DNA from: Patiria pectinifera
Lineage: Eukaryota > Echinodermata > Asteroidea > Valvatida > Asterinidae
Direction: 5' to 3'
DNA: 64,000 bases
Assembly (NCBI GenBank): GCA_029964075.1
Contig: CM057142.1
Location: 1,627,770-1,691,769, forward strand
Shown here: positions 10,626-20,900 of the stretch, piece after piece
Numbering within the stretch: position 1 is the first letter of the stretch
Layout of the letters: every line of letters starts with the position of its first letter
Made by a program: the position numbers and the translations under genes
The notes under the pieces: generated by a model
The model's input: only the letters and a program-made list of their open reading frames with translations
Databases searched by the model: none
What the model was told of the DNA's origin: nothing

Positions 10626-11457
10626 AAAGAAGAGAGAAAGCAAAAGAAGAAAGAGAACTGTCACTTGTCTTTGGCAGACAAATAAAACTAAAAGAAGAAA
10701 AAAAAAAGAAATTTTAGGAAGAACAAATGAAAATGCAAGTCTTTGCATCCAATTGAATTGAAATTATTACCCCAGCCAAGGGGTTGGGTTGGTTTGTCTG
10801 GAAGAACTGACAAACTTTTTGATGTTTTTTGTAGAAAATTAAAAATAACTGAAATTCTCCATTATTACTTTGAGGTAGTGTTTTATATTTAAGTTCAGTT
10901 TAAACCAACGAAAAGATTCACCAGGTACAGATTAAACAAAAAAATCATTTATTGAATTTGGTGTCCATGTTGCATCCATTTGTTAAGATCCATTTTGTGC
11001 TGCTGACTGACAAGTTTCCCTGCAAGAATTGACCAAAATTTGATGAGTTTATGAAAATTCAGAATGTCCCAATTCAGGAAACTGTAAAAGATATCATTTT
11101 CACGAATTTTCAAATTTTGACCTTGTCGCACACTGTGTCCCAACCTGTATGGTGCCAGTTTTCACCTGTTGCGATGAGTTACCATTCAACAGATACACCA
11201 GACTCAAGACCAATGTAGCTGTTACGGTATAGCGTTTTACTGAAAGGGTCTGGGAACTAGACGGATGCCCACACCTACCTAAAACTTGACTAGTTGCTCA
11301 ACCATGTCCAAATGTTAACAAAAAGGTGATTTGGTCTAAAGTAACTTGGACTAGCCTTTAACAATTTGTTTGTGTGAATATGTTTTAAAAAATGACACAA
11401 ATTGTCTAAGAAACTGTTGAGTATTGAGGTTTTTCTTCTTTCTTTCAGCATATCAAG

Positions 11458-11481
11458 ATGGATCGCGATAGATCATTGTAG
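11458..11481 (+). promoter_or_regulatory. Upstream ORF in the DCAF4 leader
   Basis: After the acceptor at 11,448 the first ATG opens a seven-codon frame (MDRDRSL, stop) that closes six bases before the DCAF4 start at 11,487. Such a short upstream frame could lower translation, but this is inference only. Confidence 0.45.
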
Positions 11482-11486
11482 CTAGA

Positions 11487-11951
11487 ATGTCTGAAACACC
11501 ACACAGAAATCAAAGAGGCTGGAGTTGGAAAGAGAAAAAGCGGAAACAGTCCAAGAAGTACCGACACCGCCATGACAACCAGGCCGGCCCGAACCATGAT
11601 GGAGTTCAAACAGAGGGTTATCGTGCAGAACAAGGCTGCAGCAGATCAAACAGGATTCCAAATTCCATAAACCCTGGACCTTCCTGTTCTAATGAAACTT
11701 TGCCAGCAAGACTCAATCGTTGCAGTAGGACAACCAACCCTAGTTTAAACAGAAACTCATTAGTGTGTGGTCAAAAAAGGATTTGTAGTGATAAGAAATC
11801 AACAAGTACAGCCTACAGGACAGTGGATGCGTGTTTAACTCCTCAGTTTAAGGAAGGAAACAGAAGCAATGCCGGCGTTAGTAGTTGTGGTTCGGAGACA
11901 GGACATAGTCCATCACACTCGGGAACATCCTCATCTACAAACGGCAAAACT
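11487..11951 (+). CDS. DCAF4: DCAF4 exon 1 (disordered N-terminus)
   Basis: The start ATG follows a short upstream frame. The 155 codons are rich in K, R, S and N. The donor ACT/GTAAAAG is in phase 0 with exon 2. Confidence 0.85.
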
Positions 11952-14900
11952 GTAAAAGATATCCTTTTTCTGATACATTGTAGATTTTAGGGGAGAATGC
12001 AATATTTGAGGTTTCCTGGGCCTGTCCAATCAAGGGCAATAAATCGGTATTTCAACAGAAAAGAAGACATTACAATTTACAACATATTGAAAATATTGCG
12101 AGTCGATGACTATTATAACATTAAATTTGTTGACCTAAACTTCCGTTCAATCGATCATGCAGATAACAATTGGGTAAATTCAAACACGGGAGTATATGAA
12201 TAGACTAGTCAGTGTTTGGTACCAAGAAAAAAGTGGGCACGTACTGGCGAGACTTAAACGCTCTGTAAGAACTTGAGTACGACTCCGCTTGTTGGTTCAT
12301 TTCCAGATTGAAACATCAGCAGACCACCTTGCAAAAAAAATATCAGTTCAACTTTAACCACTCTCTATCCAAGACAATTTTCTAATCTGTCCTCTCAGCA
12401 AAGATAAACCCCGTAAAATGCACCCAAATAATAAAAACTTGACCATTTCTATATTATTTCTGTTCAAATAAACCTTGACTTCAGTGCACAGATTCCAGGT
12501 TTTTATTACGACCCAGACAAGAAGCGATACTTTCGCCTGATTCCTGGCCACAACAACTTCAACCCATTGACCAGGGAGAGTCTGGACAAGAAACATGCTG
12601 AGACGAAGAGACTAGAGATGCTTGAGAATAATCTCACAAACTCTATAAAACCAAAGGTATGTAGTGACTATACGGATCAAGATTTGTAAACAGTAGAACT
12701 AGCCAGCCGATCCCGGCAAACTCGGTGGTTGAGTGGCAAGACGTCTGCACTAGACAGGAGGTCGTGGGTGCAAGTCCCATCAAGTGATTTTTTTCTTCTT
12801 CTCACTTTTACTTGAGGGAACACACTGAGTATCGGGGTTTATATGTCGGTGAAGGGCAAAACCTAATATTGAATTACGTCACCCAAACGTAAATTCCACC
12901 TTATGAATACAGGCATGCAACTTTTCCTCAGATCAGCTGATTTCCTCTTTTTTTACTTCCCATGTGTGCCATTGAAAATAGAAAAATACTGTACAAAGTC
13001 TGTGAAAAATATGAATTTCCTCTTTTTTGTGTGATTTCCCAGTTGCATGCCTGTGAATAGTAGACACCTCTCTCAAAATTTCAAGCTTTAAAGGTATAGT
13101 CCATCATTTGTAATTTGTGCATTTTGTTCGTTTGAAGCAACAAACATGCTCAAAATCTAAAGAAGGATTCTGTACAACCAGTCTGATGAAGTTTCAGCTT
13201 AGTTTCAGCTGCATTTTTTGAGAAAAACAACATTCTAGGATCTCGTTTTCAAATCAAACATTGCTGATTCATGTTTAGAATAGGGCCTGAATCCAGCGTC
13301 CGAGACACCTTCTCACTGGCCGATTGCAGCTACGCGATGTCACATACTGATCCAACGAATTATAGCGTGCGCGTGTGCGTCGTGCCAATGAGGGTGCGCG
13401 CTTCGCTGAATAACAAAATTAACTACTAATTTGAATTTCCTACGGTACTTCTTAAGAAGCACCGTTGGAAAGGCCTTCTTTCGTTGATTTCTTCAAAATG
13501 ACAGCTTGCCAGAAAGAATAATTTCACAGGGAGTTTAGTCCCCTTACTATCTTTCAACCAAGTATGTTTTTCAACAATAATTACGCCAGTTACCTTTTGG
13601 ATAGCTGCAAATGATGGACTCTGGCTTTAATGGCACTTTCTCCTTTTTAAAAGAAATATTAAAAACAAATTTTAAAACGCTGTATGCTTTATATATATCT
13701 CCTTTTTCAAAGGAGCACAAAGGATGTCTGTTAGGCTGCAACGACGACTTATGGTGTCAATCTTGTGGAATTAATTTCTGCATCATATTTACCATGACTT
13801 TGTCAACATGACTGTTTTACAAACATAACAGACTTCTTTCTTTTTTTCTTGTCTTTTTTCACTTCAGGTTGGACAGTGTAAACAGAACTTGTCACTCTGT
13901 CCCCTCCAAAGAAGTCTCCAAACTGGTCAAGTAACTTCAAGACAATTCACAAGGTATTTAAAACTGGCATGATAAGGAGTTTTTGATATGACCAGGGCCT
14001 CCTTTTTGCAATTTTTGTGGGTGGTGGTCTTGAAATTTCTTGAGCTTGTCTTTCTTTTCTTTTTTTCTGGACAACAATTCTCCGTTACTTTTCTTTTAAA
14101 TGGAACATGGTATAAACGTGAAACTTTGAACAAAGTGTACATGTTACTCTGACATCATGATGACGTTATCGGGTATCAAATTACACGCAAATTTTTTTCA
14201 AAGAGTGATCATTTTCTTTCAGTGGTTAGGGTTCTTGAGTCGTGATCAGATGGTCAGGGGTTCAAATCCAGCTGCTGGTCATATGAACAATCAGGTTCAT
14301 ACATTGTTGAACATTTTTTATTAGTTGCCTGCCCGGGGTCACCTTGCGTTTGTTACTCAACAAAATGCAAATCTCTGGTTCTTTTTAGAATGTGCCAAAG
14401 TTGTCGAATTTTATGCCTCCCCAATCCCCATGAAACTAAATTAATATCTTCACGAGGAATTATCCACAGATCTACATAAGTTTCCTTACATGTGGTTGTT
14501 TTAGGAAATAAAGTTGACTTTACTGCCCATCCCCCCATCTTACAGATATGCTCAGGAGCAAGCCATCAGTAGTCTTAATCTCAGGCCAAGAAAGCTGGGC
14601 AACTTTCCCGATCAGTACTTTGATGGAGAGTCAGGAGATATAAGCTTCCTACAGGCAAGTTAATTTAGTTGTTATTATGTGGCAGTGTGGCCGAGTGGTT
14701 AGGGTTCATGACTCATGATCAGAGGGTCAGGGGTTCAAATCCAGCTGCTGGTCATATGTTGTGTCCTTGGGCAAGCCACTTCACCCCCACTTGCCTCTCT
14801 CCACCCAGGAGTATAAATGGGTACCAGCATTAGCTGGGCAGTAACCTGCGATGGACTAGCATCCTGTCCAGGGGGAATAGGAACATTCTCAGTCATTTCA

Positions 14901-17900
14901 TGCCAAGGAAACGAGAGATGAATGCGGGCCAGATGGGCCATATTGGCTGTGACAGACTTTACTTTAGTTAGCATCGAAAGACTTAAGACTTTATACCAAC
15001 GAGGCTTCGCCTCAACTGCTATGCAGGGTTGGCGGCTTTGCGGCCTATCCCCCGTTTTTATTCATATATATCTGAAACAGTTCAACCATTCCTATTGGTC
15101 GAGAGCCACCCACATGGGTGTTCTTAAACTGCTGTTTTAACATCAGCCAGCAATGTTTAAAACCGGTTGCAAGACGCTGCATCCCATGCCACATGTGCGC
15201 AGTACGCGCCGTTTATGCCTACTACAATGGGGTACAGTTGAAAACTACTGCTATGATTTCCATATAAGCAGAATGAGATGTTGCGCAAAAAAAAATGCAC
15301 GTTCACCATACAAGTAACCTAAACATGGAGTAAAATTGTTGAACGAAACATTGTCAAATTTTGTTAATTGTCCGACCTTTTGTTTTCAAGTTTTTTTTAC
15401 CAAAAAGGCATTTATGAATGAGAATAAAAGTGTGATGGAGCAGTTTTACATGTCTGGTTTAAAACCAGGTAGGGGCCTGGTCGCCGAAAACTGCTCCAGC
15501 ATATTATTGATTTAATATCAGTGGATTCCTGTCCAAATTGACACCTGTCTGCTAAATACTTTGAATATTCAGGTGGATCGTAAGCTGCGCAGAATCTTGA
15601 TGGTCTTGTCACATGATTCCCTCAGTAGGTCAGTAACTCTTTACAATTTACGATTGTGTTTGTGTTCTTTTTTTGCCATTGATGTAGCGCCACTGTATTT
15701 TATATTATTATGTAATATTTCTATTTATTTTGTTTCATTTTTTTTTGCTTATTCATTATTTTGGCAATGCTGTTTAAGAAAATATTTTTCCGTAATCAAC
15801 TTTTTTTGTGTGGACAGAATGTGGCAAGGTACCATTACATGTGATGGTTCTAACCCAAGATCGATAAGTGTATCTGACTGGAAAGTCCTCAACATCATCG
15901 GGACCAAAAGTACAAAGGTAAAATCAAGAAAATGCTCACCTCTATGATATAAGGCCAAAAAGAAAAGTCTCCGGTTTCTGGTATGGAGCTTGCCCCAAAA
16001 GTGGTGCGGCGACGAGGCCTTTTTTTAAAAACTTTTTTTCTTCAAATGTCGGCTGATGACTGCAAATGGTGCCAGACTAAATTTAGTGCAAAATATATGG
16101 GAGTCCAGAGAGGCCACATAAAGCTTATACTCGATCGTAACCCCATCTAAAAACACGTTAAAATTGTGCAGCAGCAGGATTCCAGTCAAACCAGTGAGTT
16201 TGGCAGTTTTGAGACATCATCTTACATTGAAAAAAAAACTTTTTCATTTTGCCGACGCGCATGGCTACGGCGATGCGCGCGCATACCAGAAACCGGAATT
16301 TTTAAATATTTTTTGGGCCTAACACACAAGCGAAAGAAATCAAAAAGGAAAGAGATAATGTAAAAATAGTTATTATAAGATGGAATTTTAAGATGGAATT
16401 TTTGCGTCGGGGTGATATAAATCAAATTAGGTTTTGCCTTTCACCAACGTTTGAACACTGTATACTCAGTGTGTTACCTCCCGAGTGAAAGTTGGAAAAA
16501 ATCACTCGGGTGGGACTCGAACCTGCTTTCTAGAGCAGATGTCGAAACCACTCGACCACCGAGCTAACGGGATCGGTTGGCCGGTTCGAATCTGATGTAC
16601 ATAGCAGCGGGTACCGCATAAACTATTATAAGATGGAATTTTTGCATCGGGGTGATATAAATCAAATTAGGTTTTGCCCTTCAGCGACGTTTGAACACTG
16701 TATGCTCAGCGGTAACCGCTGCTATGTACATCAGATTTGAACCGGCCAACCGATCCCGTTAGCTCGGTGGTCGAGTGTAAGACATCTGCACTAGAAAGCA
16801 GGAGGTCGCGGGTTCGAGTCCCACCCGAGTGATTTTTTCCAACTTTCACTCGGGAGGTAACACACTGAGTATACAGTGTTCAAACGTCGGTGAAGGGCAA
16901 AACATAATTTGGTAAAAATAGTTTCACCATGGATTCTGTGCACGTATGCCCTCAGTGTTAGAATCAGCGGAACAGTTCTTCAAGGACATCATACAGCCAC
17001 AATGAGGTGTATTTCTCATACGGCATATCACTGCTACACTATACTGGACCTGTGAACAAAAGAGAGCTTAAAACGTTAGGTGCCATTCAGAATAGTTAAT
17101 GTTAACAAATTCAATTTTTTTTCGAAATTGTGGGTGGGTTGGTCAAAGGAAATAACTGAATATCGAAATTCAGTTTTCAATTAAAGTAATAGAAAAAATA
17201 ATAATCCAAGAAGAAGGAAAAAAATACCCAGCGGCCTCTTCGAGATCATCTGTCATGTCTGTCATGTCTGTGCTGTTCCATTGTCATTGCTAGCCAAACT
17301 CCTTGTCTAGATAGTCCACCTCGTTTCAACGGTAGATAATTTGAGAGACTGAGTGACCCTTCGAGCATATGGGGACGAGGTTGCAGGTTTAGCGTGAACA
17401 TTGAAATAGACTTAATTACAAGTCGGGAATGGTCAGTTTTTTTCTTCAGTACAACGCGTGCAGGCCAATATGGCAGTAGCCGCGCTTCGCGGCAAAATAT
17501 TGCAGTCAGGCAAGATAGCGTCGTTTGGTCACCCCCAACTGTACTTTCTTTGCTGGTGAGGGGTGAGGGGGTGATATGCCACAACCTAACTGATAAATTA
17601 TGAGGGTTAGAACACAAGAATCGCAATCTTCACGTTTAACATTAGCGTTGCATTTTTGTTATGTATGTTTTAGATCACCAGTGCATCGTGGATTTCCACA
17701 GATGACACAGACAACCTTCAAGTTATGTATCCTTTGAAATAGAAAGGTTGTCAACTAACAACTGGGCAAGCTGCATAGACCTTAAGCATAGCGGCCATCT
17801 TAGAGGACATCTTTTGCTATTTTAATTCAGTAACAATGAATGCACACAACGTTCACTCATGCATATCCCATTTAAACAAAGGCATTGCCCTCCAAGATGG

Positions 17901-20900
17901 CTGCTACGCATAAGGGCTATACCACAAATTTCTTTTAATTTATAGACCCTTTGCACGGTGCGCCATGACAGTGGGCAGGTTCTGTTATTTAAAATCAGTT
18001 ACAATGAAAGGACAAAGTGCCTAATCAGGTGTATCACACAGGAACAAAGATCTGCCCACTGTCATGGAAACTGTGCAAAGAGTCTATTAGGCATTTCAGT
18101 AGTTCATTTTTTTATAGTACAAGTTTGACAATGTCAGCATCCAAGTTAGTCCCATAAATGTGACTCAAATACTGGACTACCTCCGTATATTGAGTCACAG
18201 AGCCACGTACGGCCTGTGCGCGGAGCGTCCCGTTGTCAGGGGAGCCGAAAATCAATTAAAGATCAAATTATTTTGTCAGCAGAAAATCATCCCAGCTATA
18301 GTATGACTGCCCTACTTCTGTGAAGTACCCGGATGCAATACGCAGCCGCGGATGAAGAGCGCACACAAGAGGGCGCGCTTCACTGCAGAGGGCTCAAATA
18401 TTTTGGAATGACAGGCAACAGCCGCGGTGCGCTTTGCCAAAGTTGACACACGCTCAGTAGATGATTAAAGCTCTTGTCTGGTTCCCTGACGTCATTGGCC
18501 TTTTGACTATTATTAGGGTGGCCGGGAAACAGTCTGCTAAATATCAGAGATGCTTTTTCAACACTGTGTGAATTCTTTGCCGAATTACCATGATTTTTGG
18601 ATAACTAGACATCTGAAGGTACCGAATTTAACGATTTTGTGCTATTTAGCAGTCATACTATAGCTGGGTTGATTTTCTGCTGACAAAATAATTTCGATCT
18701 TTAATTGATTTTCGGCTCCCCTAGCAACGGGACCATCCACGCACAGGCCGTATGTGGCACTGTGACTTAATATACAGAGATAGTCCAGTATTTGAGTCAC
18801 ATTTATGGGACTACATCCAAGTGGGTTGTTAGCACTTGTAATAATGGAACCATTATGCGATTTTGTATTGTTTGTATACATGTGTTGAGTCAATTAAAAT
18901 AAAAACTGCAGACATGTTGGTAATGCAAGCTCATGCCATTCTTGGTTTTTCTTTGCTGTAAGATACTTGCAGTCCTTTTTTTTTAACGGAGTCACTATTT
19001 CCATAGTGACCCAATGTTGGATATTAAAACTGTAAAGTTTCTTAACTTGTTTGTCCAATCAGCTACTCCATCAGCGGTGGTCCGATGAATACTGTACAGC
19101 TGATGAAGTGTCCGGATGAAGAAGGTAGATATACACATTTCTTTTGTAAAATTTGTGAGAGTTAAAAAAATGGCAAATAAAAGAGACAGTTTTGTTAAAG
19201 GTTACTAGTGCACAAAGCTATAGCGTCATCACGGAGCGCTAGGCATTGTTGGCAATGCGTTCCAATGTCTCTCCCAGTGGTCTCCCCCAACTCTCCTTTT
19301 GTGACCATTGAGGGGGTACTTGTGCAGGGAGACCATAACCGCGTTCATTCATCAAATACTATATTCTAAGTGTATTCTTTTTTTGTAGATGGTCGCAATC
19401 AAATCACATACAGCTATGAGAGTAACCATGAGCTGGCTTGGACTTGTGCATGGAGCAACAATCCTCTAACACCAGGATATCTCAGTATAGGTAAAGACAG
19501 TTTCTGAAAATGTAGTCTGGATTGATTTGTTGCCTTTCCAGCAGTAATAAAGCCATCAAATTTTGAATAAAACTGTTAACATAAGACTGCCGACAATTCA
19601 CTGTGTGATAACAAGTCCCATGCTAGTTCCAACGTTTTGTGACTAGAATGAGGGATGACACTCCAACGGCTAAAATTTTGAGGTCTGAAATTTTGTATAT
19701 CTACACTCATTCATGCAATAATTACACAGACACCACTTTTCAAGGTTTTGTTGTTTGAATGTTTATATTCTACATTTCTACAATCTTTCCAATTGTTTTG
19801 TGAGGAAATGAACTTCCAACAAAAGTGTTCCTCTAATGAAAATTTGATTTTTAAAAAAAATATTATTATTCAGTTGTATATGCTAGCACTTCATATATTG
19901 ACATGCAAGTGGTAGGAACCCCTTTTATCTTCTATAATCCAGTTTAATATCTCGCTGAAGTAGTCCAGGTCAAAGGTCATTTGGGATAAAATCGCCGACG
20001 TGATGTTACGCGATAATACGCAAATGCCCATTGTGCTCATAATTATAACGCGCAAGCGTCTTGCAACCGTCTCCTTGAACGTTCACGCGCCTTCGATGAG
20101 CGTATGATAATCCCGAATGACCCGTGGACCATATCATTGTGCACATGCGCAGTTGAAATATTGAACTAGCTTATCGCGAAACAATTGAGTCTAAAATTCA
20201 GTTCATTGCCTGGCCGGGGGATTTGCCTCCTTACATATTGATTCATGAATCTTTGTGTTGGTCTAGGTTCTAATCACAAAGCCTTAGTAGTGGACACAGT
20301 CGCTGCGGAGAAGTGGAAGGTCTTCAGCAACCACAGCGATGTCTTAGCACAGGTCTTTGCCACAACGGTAAGTTTATTTGTAAATCATTTCATTTATGAG
20401 TTCTAGTATTCTTAAGGACGATAAAAGTCGATGACAATTCGAGACAAGATGTAGGAGGGAGTTTTTCTTTGGAAAATTTCATCCAACAACAGCAAGGCCT
20501 TACATGTATCTATTACCCTGAAAAAAAGAATTTTTACCAACATGACTGTAACTAAAGTGCAAAATGTTGTTAGTCATTGAGTTAGTCCTGAAATACCTCA
20601 ATCGTAAAAAATAATTGAATTAAAAAAAATTGAATCATGATCTACCTGTACACATTTTTCACACTTATTTATGTACCTGACTGCATTTTAAAGCACTTAC
20701 AATTCAAACTTTTGTGGTTTGCATTAACTTAATCTTTAAGTATTTGGCCCATTACATGGTTTTGTTTGTTTACCAATCCCAGAATCCCTTGCTGTATAAT
20801 GGAACACGCCGTGGGGAGATATTGGGTTGCGACCTTCGAACTTTGACCGGGACAAGGTCAGACATCTCGAGGAGGCTGCGACATAAAGTGGCCGTGTGTT

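Larger units (their letters stand above)
8761..11448. other. KNL1-DCAF4 head-to-head intergenic region
   Basis: About 2.7 kb separates the two start codons. Much of it is the three transposon copies listed at 9,237-10,625. The unique stretch 8,761-9,230 is the natural place for a shared or divergent promoter and for a noncoding first exon of DCAF4, because a strong acceptor (TCTTTCAG) precedes 11,449. No clear TATA box was seen. The rest (10,720-11,440) shows nothing recognisable. Confidence 0.45.

Noticed and set aside
10403-10717. 104-codon plus frame
   Set aside because: It falls in a transposon relic followed by a purine-rich run.
12719-12790. Possible tRNA genes at S1 and S2 heads
   Set aside because: Repeated heads with shared non-tRNA bodies show that they are SINEs.
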